Assembly (NCBI RefSeq): GCF_016802725.1
Contig: NC_052673.1
Location: forward strand, 6,050,037 to 6,114,036
From: Solenopsis invicta
Taxonomy: Eukaryota; Arthropoda; Insecta; Hymenoptera; Formicidae
Length of the DNA stretch: 64,000 bases
Reading direction: 5' to 3'
The notes beneath the pieces are model-generated. The model made no database searches, had not been told where the DNA came from, and was given only the letters and a program-made list of their open reading frames with translations. Both the position numbers and the translations under genes were made by a program. Shown here one piece after another: positions 1-10,391 of the stretch. Position 1 is the stretch's first letter, and the number at the start of each line of letters is the position of its first letter.

Positions 1-512
1 AGTATCCGCTTTTGCAACGTACGACCAAGCACTCGTGGGCTATCAAGACCGCTACTCAACTCGAGAAGCCGCGATATGTCATCTTTGCTCTGCAAACCGG
101 TCGAAAAAACGTCATGTCCGAGGACACGAGCCGATTCGACCATTGCAATTTAATCAACGTGAAACTGTACTTGAACTCTGATAGTTATCCTTATGAAGAT
201 ATGAATTTAGATATTAGTAAAAATAGATGGGCTATTCTGTACGACATGTATGCACGTTTCTGCAAAACTTATCTCGGATACGAGTATCTCGAGCCGAATC
301 TCACAGTGACAAATTTTATACGTCACGGTCCTTTCATAATAATAGATTGTAGTCGGCAAGTTGAATCAATCAAGAGCGCAACCGTTGACGTGCGATTGGA
401 ATTTGAGACAAAGGATAACGTACCAGAAAATACTAGTGCCTATTGCTTGATAATACACGATCGCATGATTCAGTACAACCCGTTGATAAACATTGTGCGC
501 AAAATCACTTAA
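1..512 (+). CDS. C-terminal part of a capsid-like protein of an endogenous DNA-virus/Polinton-like element (cut by window edge)
   Basis: The frame is open from the first base to the stop at 510-512, so the N-terminus lies outside the window. About 170 residues are visible. They contain beta-rich segments with the landmarks FDHCNL, VKLYLNSDSYPYEDMNLD, PFIIIDCSRQ and AYCLIIHDR. From memory, this combination recurs in uncharacterised proteins of arthropod genomes related to double-jelly-roll capsid proteins of Polinton-like or adintovirus-like elements. That assignment is inference. It would be a virion structural protein. The next gene on the same strand (575-1099) and the spliced gene at 3632-4337 appear to belong to the same cassette. 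No internal stop is seen in the visible part. Confidence 0.5.
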   Translation, partial: YPLLQRTTKHSWAIKTATQLEKPRYVIFALQTGRKNVMSEDTSRFDHCNLINVKLYLNSDSYPYEDMNLDISKNRWAILYDMYARFCKTYLGYEYLEPNLTVTNFIRHGPFIIIDCSRQVESIKSATVDVRLEFETKDNVPENTSAYCLIIHDRMIQYNPLINIVRKIT

Positions 513-574
513 TTCCACGCATATATATTATACGATACATCGACGTAGACCACAGTCTTCGTTTCGACCGCGAC

Positions 575-1099
575 ATGTCCGTGCCGATGTTCGTGGATCT
601 GCAAGGTTTCCCCCTTGGACGCTTGAGAGGTTTCGTCGTAAAAGAATTTGCTGCTCTTAGAGGGGGAAACGTTCTCGCGCATTATATCTTTGACAGCCCC
701 CAGCCATGGGATTGGCTGATGAAATCCGAAAGATCTTGCGCCTCCTGGCTCACTGCCATGCATCATGGGCTAAGATGGGGCACCGACGGGGTGGTTCCGT
801 ACCGCAAAGCGAGACAAGTGATTACAACTGCAGTATTGGGTACTGAAAATTTTGACAACAAGGAGATTGTATACGTCAAAGGACATGAGAAACGAGAATG
901 GCTGGGAGAATTGATTCTGGACAGTCGGCAAGAATACGCATACATCGAGAGCCTGGATGTGGATTACGAAGACGTGGATAATCTGAATAATCTAGATGAT
1001 GCTAATACTTTTCAATGTGGGCAACACCGTACGAATAAACATTGTGCTTTACAAAATGTATTCAAACTTTACAATTGGTGGACACAATTGCATAAATAA
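575..1099 (+). CDS. Small RNase H-fold/exonuclease-like protein of the same element
   Basis: Starting at the ATG at 575 gives 174 residues; the frame is open further upstream to 443 but overlaps the preceding gene there. The N-terminus reads MSVPMFVDLQGF followed by FVVKEFAALRGG. This resembles the first acidic strand of DEDD-type exonucleases. Later landmarks are WDWLMKSERSCASWL, VYVKGHEKREWL, ESLDVDYEDVDNLNNLDD and a terminal C-x2-H, then HCALQNVFKLYNWW. The H-x-A-L pattern near the end could be the last exonuclease motif. The DEDD reading is inference from motif shape only. From memory, small proteins of this kind recur in hymenopteran genomes beside capsid-like genes. An AATAAA overlaps the stop region near 1096. 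The gene starts 62 bases after the capsid stop. Confidence 0.5.
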   Translation: MSVPMFVDLQGFPLGRLRGFVVKEFAALRGGNVLAHYIFDSPQPWDWLMKSERSCASWLTAMHHGLRWGTDGVVPYRKARQVITTAVLGTENFDNKEIVYVKGHEKREWLGELILDSRQEYAYIESLDVDYEDVDNLNNLDDANTFQCGQHRTNKHCALQNVFKLYNWWTQLHK

Positions 1100-1147
1100 A
1101 CATATGTAATATACGAGATACATTTTTTTTTTCCCCTCCATTACATC

Positions 1148-1313
1148 TACGTTTCTCCAACGTTTCTTTTCATGTTTCTCACGTTTAGTTTAACGTTTTT
1201 CATGTTTAGTTTAACGTTATTTCATGTTTTTTTCACGTTTAGTTTAACGTTTTTCATGTTTAGATTAACGTTTTTTCATGTTTCACGTTTCATGTACGTC
1301 ATGTTTCATGTAC
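1148..1313. repeat. Short tandem repeats (CATGTTT / CACGTTT / CATGTACGT), left block
   Basis: Imperfect head-to-tail copies of CATGTTTCACGTTT-like and GTTTAGTTTAACGTTTTT-like units. The same array resumes at 3116-3421, so the palindromic element between them was inserted into a pre-existing array. The array lies between the small gene ending at 1099 and the spliced gene at 3632. Confidence 0.8.
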
Positions 1314-3115
1314 ACTAGGTTCCACCGATGCCTTAACACATGAACTTGTACGCGTGTCAAGGCATATCGATATAATAAATTCGGCGTGTTCCGACTTAAA
1401 ATATTTTTACATTTCATGCCTGTCATCTAACAATTATACTCAATTAAATTATTAACAACAATTTACCTCTTTTTGGTTTTAGATAATTTTTCTTACATTA
1501 AAGTATATAATCAATTTTTAAGTCGAAATTAAATGTAATTGGTTTACTTTAAGAAAATTAATAAATATTGATAATAATATGAATGTTATATTAAATTTTA
1601 AAATATATATGTATTTTATATGATTTTTAAATGCAATTTAAATGTTATTTAATTTACCTAATACTCTGTAGATGCTTGAATTTTTCAATCAATAGATTTT
1701 TCTATAAATTTAAAATAAAAACGTTAAACTATTTTTCAATTTTTATGATTCCATGACATAAGGTTTTCAATTCATAAATATGAAATTAGACTTGGATCTT
1801 AATAATATTACTCTTAGACATTAATAAAAATATTTTTTACATTTATTTTTTATACAAATTTCGATTATAAAGAATGAAAATAACATTTAAACATTTTTTT
1901 CTCCCTGATTTCGTTGATTGACCACCTTAACAAAATTACATGTGAAACTCTGTTCCCAACTCCTACAAAAAATATTTTTTCAGATTTTTATCAAAAAGTA
2001 GGCCACAATGAAATAAATTAAAATAATAACATTTTTTGTTAATTTTTATCGCAAAATGAGCGGGTAAATTATTTCTGTCAGCTCTTTAACATTTTATTTG
2101 TCTACAAAATTCATATTGACATATTTCGCTGATCACAAGTTGAAAGTTAATGATAGCTAAATTTTTTTTCAATTTTTATAATTCCATAACATAAGGTTTT
2201 TATTTCATAAATATGAAATAAATGCTTATGTTGTGGAATTATAAAGATTAAAAAGTTATTTAGTTATCGCTAACTTTCAACTTGTGATTAGCAAAACATT
2301 ACAATATGGAATATAGACAAATAAAACGTTAAAGAGCTGGTAGAAATGATTTATCTGCTCATTTTTTGAAGAAAATTAATAAGAAAAATGTTATTTTAAT
2401 TTTTTTTATTGTAGCGCACCTTTTAAAAAAATCTGATAAAAATATCTATATTTTGTAGAAGTTGGGAACAAAGACAACACATGTAGTTTTTTCAAGGTAG
2501 TAAATCAACGAAATCACGGTAGAAGAAACGTTTAAAAGTTATTTTCATTTTCTAAAAATCGAAATTTGCATTGAAAGCAAATGTAAAAAATATTTTTATT
2601 AATGTCTAAGAGTAATATTTTAAGGTCCAAGTCTAATTTCATATTTATGAATTGAAAACCTTATGTTATGGAATCATATAAATTGAAAAATAGTTTAATG
2701 TCTTTATCTTGAATTTATAGAAAAATCTATCGATTAAAAAATTCAAGCATCTACAGAGTATTAGGTAAATTAAATAACATTTAAATTGCATTTAAAAATC
2801 ATATAAAATACATATATATTTTAAAATTCAATATAACATTTATATTATTATCAATATTTATTAATTTTCTTAAAGTAAACCAATTACATTTAATTTCGAC
2901 TTAAAAATTGATTATATACTTTAATGTAAGAAAAATTTAACTAAAACTAAAAAGAGGTAAATTGTTGTTAATAATTTAATTGAGTATAATCGTCAGATAA
3001 CAGGGATTTACATGAAATGTAAAAATATCTTGAGTCGGAACACGCCGAATTTACTATATCGATATGCCTTGACACGCGTACAAGTTCATGTGTTAAGGCA
3101 TCGATGGAACCTAGT
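1314..3115. mobile_element. 1.8-kb near-perfect palindromic (foldback) element
   Basis: The left end ACTAGGTTCCACCGATGCC is matched in reverse complement by the right end near 3098-3115. The arms stay alignable all the way to a centre near 2210, where TATTTCAT-AAAT-ATGAAATA is the fold point. Length is 1802 bases with essentially no unpaired loop. It is flanked by GTAC at 1310-1313 and 3116-3119, a likely 4-bp target duplication, although GTAC is also part of the host array. No coding frame is seen. The arms carry internal sub-repeats; for example the block around 1735-1795 resembles the block around 2160-2220. Read as a non-autonomous foldback element or an inverted duplication; superfamily unknown. 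Confidence 0.8.
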
Positions 3116-3421
3116 GTACGTCATGTTTCACGTTTCATGTACGTCACGTTTCATGTACGTCATGTTTCACGTTTTATGTACGTAACGTTTCATGTACGTC
3201 ATGTTTCACGTTTCATGTACATCTACGTTTCTCCAACGTTTTTTTCATGTTTCTCACGTTTAGTTTAACGTTTTTCATGTTTAGATTAACGTTTTTTTTC
3301 ATATTTCACGTTTCATGTACGTCATGTTTCATGTACGTCATGTTTCACGTTTCATGTACGTCACGTTTCATGTACGTCGTGTTTCACGTTTCATGTACGT
3401 CATGTTTCACGTTTCATGTAC
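3116..3421. repeat. CATGTACGTCATGTTTCACGTT tandem array, right block
   Basis: Continuation of the array seen at 1148-1313, with about ten copies of CATGTACGTCATGTTT or CACGTTTCATGTACGTC variants. The open frame at 3247-3468 is a translation of this repeat and is not called as a gene. Confidence 0.85.
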
Positions 3422-3631
3422 AACGTTGCCAGACCGCGAAAACGTATCGTGACACGTTCGAGCGATAACGATGATGATGAAATTGTTTGATAGAGGGAAA
3501 AAGTATCCCCCACTCCTTTACAATTGCAAAAGCTTTAATCCTCCTACAAACGTCGCAATTTATAATCAGTTTTGAATCAGTCGCTCGTTTGAACGGTTCT
3601 GAGACAACGCATCTCTCTCTCGGTATAAACA

Positions 3632-4337
3632 ATGGCAAACTATTACGTTCCAATCCAGACTGAAGCGTGCGAGAGATCGTAAGTATCTTTATATTTAAAT
3701 TACGTTTTATACATTTATTGTACGTTTTACTTATCTCACCGTTTTTTTCAGCACGTCTTTGGAATCGCGGTATACGCCGCGTATTTTGGGTAGAAGGTTT
3801 GCGCTAACATCAACTTCCTACAAATGGATTGATGTAGCGATCAACGTTGGATCTGTTTCCTGCTCCGTGGAGATATCGCTCGGCGATACACGCAGCAACC
3901 GGATCGTTCTACCTTATAAAACGTGGAGAGCTCTGTTAGATAAACGTGCGGATTTCGAGCGATTCGTCCAGTCAACCGAAGCACCATCGTTACCGATTCA
4001 TGACCTTACCGTGCAACTCGTAAAACTGCGCGATGAAAATATTGTTAAATTATCGTTGCGCGATGCTTGTATTTACCTAAAACCTGCAACTATGTTATTT
4101 ATATTCAACCTGGAACATTGTGTCGAGCACATGTATTATACGCTGCATCAAAGCATTGCAACTGCGACTGAGAAATTTAAACATTTTGTAACATTTTTGC
4201 GTCAAAACTTTGCCATGAACAAACCAGACGCGACAGAATTATTGCGCAAATTTTACGATAAGAGTTCGCAAATTGAGTGCGAATTAATAGCTTACGCTAT
4301 TGATACTATTGTGAACGAAGCATTCCATGAACAATAA
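3632..4337 (+). CDS. Small two-exon protein of the endogenous element, possibly PC4-like ssDNA-binding
   Basis: Exon 1 is 3632-3678, starting at ATG and beginning MANYYVPIQ. The donor is GTAAGTATC at 3679. The acceptor TTTTTTTCAG ends at 3751, and exon 2 runs 3752-4337. The 73-base intron keeps the frame (47 + 586 bases, 210 residues). The protein has short beta-strand stretches (WIDVAINVGSVSCSVEISLG, then RIVLPYKTWRALL, then NIVKLSLRDACIYLK) and a helical C-terminus. The order of strands plus a K-T-W helix recalls the PC4/ssDNA-binding fold, but this is a weak inference. AATAAA overlaps the stop codon. It lies on the same strand as the capsid-like gene and probably belongs to the same element. 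The intron could instead mean a host-style gene. Confidence 0.5.
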
Positions 4338-4756
4338 AAAAGGATTTTAAAAAACTCTTTAAAATGTATTTGAAAATCTATCCTTATCCATTGTTTCCTA
4401 TTTTCTTAGTAAATAATATGCGAGATAGTAGACATTAAGGAGGCGCGCGAAAGAAACAAGCGTGGCGAGGTGGGGGAGACTAAACGCGCAAGCACACGCT
4501 TGACCATGTACGAGAAAATTGAGCGCCAGCGGGTGGCAGCGGCGGCGGCGGCGGCGGCGGGCTCCGCGGAAATAGCCGCGCACACCCCACAAAATATTCG
4601 CCATCGTATCGCTTATCCCCGCGTGATGACAGACATTTCCGATTTCAAAAGTACAGTCATACACACCTCCTCGCGGTGTGATTTATTATGTTTATGTAAA
4701 CAGAGTGACAAGTACATGGTCCATGTTTACATTAAATGGTCAGTTGCCTCCACGCG
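4338..4756. other. GC-rich stretch with GCG trinucleotide run, no gene supported
   Basis: Contains a (GCG)n run near 4547-4560 inside a locally GC-rich patch. Open frames here on both strands are compositionally trivial (poly-alanine and poly-arginine). Confidence 0.5.
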
Positions 4757-5200
4757 ATGCATTTCAAAGGAGTCGGTTAAGAACATGATCCTCGAATCGT
4801 TATCACTGTTTATTTAAACATTGATTACGCAGAACTACCGGTTAGGTTCATACACGTGTCCCCGATTTAATCCCCCCTCGCCCCGTCCCGGTCGCGTGAC
4901 ATCGTCTCCGGTTAGACCCCCCGTGAAACCCGAAATATTCCCCCTTCCCCGCACGCGGCACATTTCAAAGGTGTCAAATTTATTTAAACATTGGTCAAAA
5001 ACATGGTCCTCGATTCGTTATCATTGTTTATATAAACATTGATTACGCAGAACTACCGGTTAGGTTTACACGCGTGCCCCCGTTTTAAGCCCCCCTCCCC
5101 CTCCTCCAACCGGTTTGGTCCACCCGCGGGACCCTATCGCCGGTTAGATCCCCCGGCGCGACCCGAAATATTCCCCCCCTTCCCCGCACCCCCCTGAGAT
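4757..5200 (+). repeat. Tandem duplication, about 218-bp unit, two copies
   Basis: The block around ACATTGATTACGCAGAACTA (from about 4818) recurs about 218 bases later (from about 5036). The surrounding similarity starts at GCATTTCAAAGG / CACATTTCAAAGG and runs to the C-rich stretches. Both copies contain C-runs such as CCCCCCTTCCCC. No coding content is recognised. Confidence 0.75.
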
Positions 5201-5985
5201 CCCTGGGTTTGAACCGGCCACTACATTCTACTATTACTACTCGGATATACTTGTTTGCAATCCGTTTTAAGCATTCATTTTTCCATTCAATGTTCCTGTT
5301 TGCGGTAAAATGAGTGCTAAAAACGGGTCATAGAGCAAATTGTACGTTTTCACTACTAAAATTAATCGTTTTCGAGGGCTAAAACGGGCTAAAAACGGTG
5401 AAATATTTTTGTAAGGGAAAAAAAATTTATTTGCTCAAATAAAATAATATATGTATAAATATGTATTTATTGTTTTATTTACTCATTAATTTTTATAATG
5501 TATTAAAGAAAAAATTGAAGAACTTAAAAAAGTAACAGAGAATTTGTCCATATTTAAATATATGTAAATAAGTAAAATAAATATCTACATGTAATTATAT
5601 ATAATTATATATATTGTAATAATTTTTGACATATTTTTTATATAAAATTATATATAATTATATATAAAAAAATTTTTTTCCAAGACATACAATGTACAAT
5701 ATTTATTTATTACTTTATTATCAAATGTATTTATTATTTTACATATTAACCGTTTTATACCTCTACCTTTTATTAACCTATACATGTATATCTTTATCTT
5801 TTTATGTATTTACTTTTTTATTGTATTATCAATTACATGGTTTTTAGAGCATTATTTATAGTACGATTTCAATATAACATTTGAATTTTGCGCAACATTT
5901 GCTGGCAAAATTTGATTGGCTGATCACATATATATTCATACGCTGTTATACGCAATGATTTATCTTATTTCTTTACAACTTTACA
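5201..5985. other. AT-rich non-coding DNA with TATA microsatellite
   Basis: Simple AT-rich sequence with short ATATATAATTATATAT tracts around 5595-5670. Nothing else recognised. Confidence 0.5.
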
Positions 5986-6242
5986 TGGGTGCGACTTTAT
6001 TTTAAAGCGTTTCTATGTTTCCCGAAAAAATGGATATTGAACTATGTAATCAATGTCTTTTTTTTGCATCGGTAATGTTCACATTTTCGTGGTTCTCAGC
6101 GATGCGTTACTTAAATAAAGACAGTTTTTTTTCTGTCTTTATCTAACTAACTCATAGCATCGCTGAGAACCATCAGCTACGTAATTCAATATCCATTTTC
6201 TCAGGAAACATAGAGGCGCTTTAAAATAAAGTCGTACCTAAA
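5986..6242. mobile_element. Hairpin miniature element, about 257 bp
   Basis: The left arm (GTGCGACTTTATTTTAAAGC, then TCTATGTTTCC, then AATGGATATTGAA) pairs with a right arm ending TTTAAAATAAAGTCGTACC. The loop includes an inner inverted repeat around GGTTCTCAGCGATGC and GCATCGCTGAGAACC. No target duplication was resolved. Confidence 0.7.
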
Positions 6243-6802
6243 CTTGAAGCGTGACCGCTTTTAGATTCCTCTCTGTTAATACTTTGCAGGAGAATAAATC
6301 CTTAATATTTATTTAATTTACAAGGTCAATTAATTTGTTCGAAAATTGGCTGTTCTTTGCTTTATATTTTGCCTTATAAAATATAGAATTATTATTCCTA
6401 AAATATTATATAAATATTATTTAAAAAAATAATATTACTGTTGTAACAAAACGCCTTTCCACCTCGCGCGCACTGTTACTCCGCTCCGTCCAACCGAGCA
6501 CCGCGGCAGCGAGAACCACGTGCGCGCACCGGCTAATCTCTTAACGTGCGATCACGCGGCAGCACGCGCGCCGTCCGTGGCGTTCTGTAACGTTCCCACT
6601 CCGAGCCTGCCGACCGAGCGCGCGGATTGGTTCGTCCAGCGTTTGGATATACACAGAGGCGTAGCGATGGGGGGGCAGATGGGGGCACGTGTCCCCGGGC
6701 GCCGATGATGAGGGGGCGCCAAATGGTCCTTTAGAATTGATGACAAATTTTGGGACACGCGGGGAGTCGACGCCAGTGTGCCGACTGAACGGGGCGCCGG
6801 GC

Positions 6803-6911
6803 CCGGGGCTACGGGTGAAAGTAGAGTGGGGATAACTTGTAGAGGCGCACGGCGCGGCCTGCGCCTCTGCGAATTACCCCCATTCTACTCTACTCCCATC
6901 CATAGCCCCGG
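6803..6911. repeat. Long GC-rich hairpin in the hAT 5-prime leader
   Basis: CCGGGGCTA at 6803 pairs with TAGCCCCGG at 6903-6911. Inside, AGTAGAGTGGGG-like sequence pairs with CCCCATTCTACTCTACT-like sequence, and GAGGCGCA pairs with TGCGCCTC at the apex. The imperfect palindrome is about 109 bases. It lies between the transposon terminus and the transposase start and could bind transposase or affect transcription (inference). Confidence 0.7.
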
Positions 6912-7155
6912 CGCTTCAACCTGCAGTCGCGTGGGAGTTAAGGGACATAAGAACGTCAGTCTGGACAATCAGCGCATCTCCACTCCCCACTTCTGCGAGA
7001 TCGCGTTCTTTTGCTACCTACGCGAGATAGAAAAAATATAGAGGCGCGCCAAAAGGGTAGATACCTCTGATGAGGATACGAGATTATATAAATATACGAT
7101 ATATGGTACATAATTTAACTTAAAAAAAGTATTATTTTTTAATAATTATATAATA

Positions 7156-9794
7156 ATGTCGGGAAAGAAACTTAGTGGCTTTCAGCGTCGGAAAAGAAAG
7201 GTAGAATATGAAAAAGAAGATACGAAATCCAGAAAATTAATGGCTGGATTTTTAAAAACAAATCAGTCGATAGCATATAAGGAAGTAGATTCGGATGCAG
7301 AGGCAAGAGATGACTGTATTAATAATTATCAGAATGAGCCTAATATTTCAGGTGTGCAGAACGCCCAATTAAATAAAAATAATGAGGACCAAGATGATGA
7401 TGCGAATCAATCAAATATTTCAGAGGAAATAAATACTGATGAAACCAAAAACGTAAAAGAAAACAATGACGAAGATCAGTTTGAAAAATCTAGTTATTCC
7501 GATGAATTAGAACAATCAGATCTATCGAAAGTAATTCTTGATATATTTAAATACCACGATATTGCATATTTAGAATTTGACGAAACATCGCACTTGCCAA
7601 AAATATCGCAGCAGCTTCGTACTGAGATGATTATTCGAGGCTCAGAATATTTCCAGAACAAATCTGGTCCATTTGTACCGTCAGGTGGACGGTCAATGAC
7701 TGTGTCATGGTTTAAACGGCGACTTGCTAATCAAAAAGGAAATGAAGTAAATAGATCGTGGCTACTTTATTCACCATCGAAAAAGGCGGCTTATTGTTTT
7801 TCTTGCTTATTATTTCCTTCGTCCAAGCCCAATACGAGATCATCTTTTGAATTGGCTACTGGATTTAGTAACTGGAAGAAGCCAGAAAAATTGTCAGCGC
7901 ATGAAAATAGTCCTAGTCACCGTAAATCGTTTACTAGTTGGAAAGAAACGGAACGAAGATTAATTAAAGGAAATATACTTGATGCTGAACTAGAAGCTCA
8001 GATTGCATCTGAGAAACAACGATGGCGAGATGTGTTAGATAGATTACTTGCTTGCATAAAGTATTTTGCCACTCAAAATTTGCCATTGCGTGGCCATTCA
8101 GAAAGCTTAAGTCATGACGATGGTAAAAATTTGGGAAACTTCCTATCTCTTCTAAAACTAATAGCTCGGTACGACCCACTTTTAAAAAACCATCTCAACT
8201 ATGCTATCGAGAATCCACACTCTACATCCTACTTATCTCCGCAAATTCAGAATGAATTTATTCATCTTCTTTCCTCTGCTGTCAGGAACAAATTGGTAAA
8301 CGACATAAAAAAAATAAATATTATGGCATTTTGCTTGACTCGACTCCAGATCTCGCACATCGAGAGCAACTGTCTGAAGTTATCAGATACGTAGATATCG
8401 ATTTTGTTAATAAAACAGTTGTCATTAAAGAATCCTTTTTAGGATTTATAGAGTTGCACGCTAAAAATGCAGCTTCTATAGAAAAAGTGATTGTGGAGAA
8501 ATTGAATTCTGACAACATATCTTTAGATAATTGCAGGTCACAATGCTATGATAACGCGGCTGTGATGGCTGGATATATATCTGGAGTTCAACAAAGGATC
8601 TGTGAGAGAAATCATCGAGCTTTGTTTGTTAATTGTGATAACCACAGTTTAAATTTAGTAGGTGTACATTCAGCTAAGCAAGATCCACTTGTCGTTACAT
8701 TTTTTGGTAAATTGGAGAATATTTATTTGTTTTTTTCGCGATCGACTTTGCGATGGGAAGAATTAAAGAAAGCCGTGAAGAAAACAGTAAAGCGTGAATC
8801 CGAAACCCGATGGAGTGCGAGGTATGAAGCTGTTAATGCTCTTTTTGATGGGCTCGATGCACTAGTGAACCTATTGGAGAAAATGTCAGGTGACTCGAAT
8901 AATACAAATGAGACAAGAAGTGAGGCAGAATGTTTACTAGAAAATATTTTAAATTTCAACTTCTTAGTTCTGTTGCATTTCTGGAATAACATCCTAAGAC
9001 GATTTGATCGCGTACAGAAACGTCTTCAAGATCACACGATGAACTTCTGGGATGCAGCTTGTGATTTGAAATCCCTAAAAATTGACATCAACAATTTGAG
9101 AGATGAATTTTGTCAAGATGCTGTTGAATATGGGAAGATGAAATGTGAAAGTTGGGATATAGATATTGAACGACGCATAAGAAGACGGCGAAAGATGCCT
9201 GGGGAAGTAACAACAGATGTAGGATTATCAGCAAGTGAAGAGATAATGCGCGTTATGAAAAGCGTTTTAGATCGGCTTCAACAAGAAATAATCACGAGAT
9301 TTACTCGCCTGGAAGATTTAAATTCAAAATTTGGGTTTTTACTTAATGTTACAGAGTTACTTCATGAAAAAAACACGGATAATCTTCGTCAACATTGTTC
9401 TAATTTCGGTGAATTTTATAACATAGATGTTGACGGAAATGAACTCTATAGTGAGATCTGTGACGCCAAGATGTTACTTCATACTCGCGGCGATACATTA
9501 CCAGATACTCCGATGAAGCTTCTTTCATTTATAATATCATACGGTGATGACGTGTTTCCCAACTTGTGCGTTGCCTTGCAAATTCTTCTCACAATTGCTG
9601 TTTCAATTGCCAGTTGTGAACGCTCTTTCAGCAAATTAAAATTAATTCTTTCGTATCTACGTACATCAATGGGACAAAATCGCCTAAGTGATCTTGCTCT
9701 ACTCAGCATAGAGAAAGAAACATTAGATCTGGTGGATTTCAATGAAGTAATTGATAAATTTGCGATTACGAAGGCCAGAAAAATTAATATTTAA
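7156..9794 (+). pseudogene. hAT transposase (ZMYM1-like/TTF zinc-finger type), one frame break
   Basis: Two overlapping frames make one protein: 7156-8394 (412 residues from ATG) and the frame ending at 9794, joined near 8307-8320. The first part has a basic start, an acidic linker and a TTF-type zinc finger (AYCFSCLLFPSS, then LSAHENSPSHRKSF). It then runs into the catalytic domain with SESLSHDDGKNLGNFL. After the break come LDSTPDLAHREQ, CYDNAAVMAGYISG, a CDNHSLNLVG block, the hAT W motif SETRWSARYE, and a C-terminal dimerisation segment IASCERSFSKLKL. All expected catalytic landmarks are present. The break lies in an A8 run (8307-8314) and needs a shift of -1. This is most simply a one-base indel, but A-AAA-AAA is also a slippery sequence. 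Confidence 0.88.
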
Positions 9795-10330
9795 TATTTC
9801 GAGAAAGCTCGCTTCTATAAAAATAAAAAAAATGCAAAAAAAACTTAAAAAAGAAAAACACAAAAAAATTAAAAAAAGAAAAATGCAAAAAAAACTTAAA
9901 AAAAGAAAAATACAAAAAACGAAAAATGGAGTCGATAACCGCCACGTCCTCGATTCGTGACTCTGGGTTTAGCTGAGAGCGGTTATATTGTATATTGTTC
10001 AATAATTGAAAGTAATATTATGTATTAACTGTAAAACATACTAAGATGAAAAAGTTTAGCACGAGAGTACGCAGCTTTTTTTAATTTATTGGATGTACCA
10101 ATTGATTTTGATAGATTTTTTCATTTCATCTTTCTGGACACATTTAAGTTAGAATATCTCGGGAACCTGATAATGGTAATGGAGCGATTTAGGTCACGGT
10201 TGGACTTGAATTCAGCGAATCAGCATGCCAAAAATCTTTGGAATTAGCTATAGAGGTCTAACGGATAGAGGGCGCAAATAACATTACATTGAAATGTCCC
10301 CGGGCGCCACACTCTCTCGCTACGCCTCTG
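9795..10330 (+). other. hAT 3-prime non-coding part
   Basis: Poly-A/lysine-codon-like low-complexity repeats (AAAAAACTTAAAAAAG-type units, about 9820-9925) follow the transposase stop. Plain sequence then leads to the right terminus. Confidence 0.6.
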
Positions 10331-10391
10331 GATATACATATAAGCCGGCAGTGGAAATACTGGAAACACCGAGTCAGATCTTCCCAGTCCA

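Larger units (their letters stand above)
6654..10330 (+). mobile_element. hAT DNA transposon, near-complete, with 8-bp target duplication
   Basis: The ends are CAGAGGCGTAGCGA and TCGCTACGCCTCTG, inverted repeats of 14 bases. The flanks are GATATACA at 6646-6653 and again at 10331-10338. This 8-bp duplication is the hAT hallmark. Length is 3677 bases. It holds a transposase reading region 7156-9794 with one frame break, a long GC-rich hairpin in its 5-prime non-coding part (6803-6911), and a second GGGCGCC block near each end. It interrupts the solo LTR exactly between its upstream part and its TATA box. Confidence 0.93.

Noticed and set aside
3247..3468. Frame rich in FHVSCTS
   Set aside because: Translation of the CATGTTTCACGTT array.
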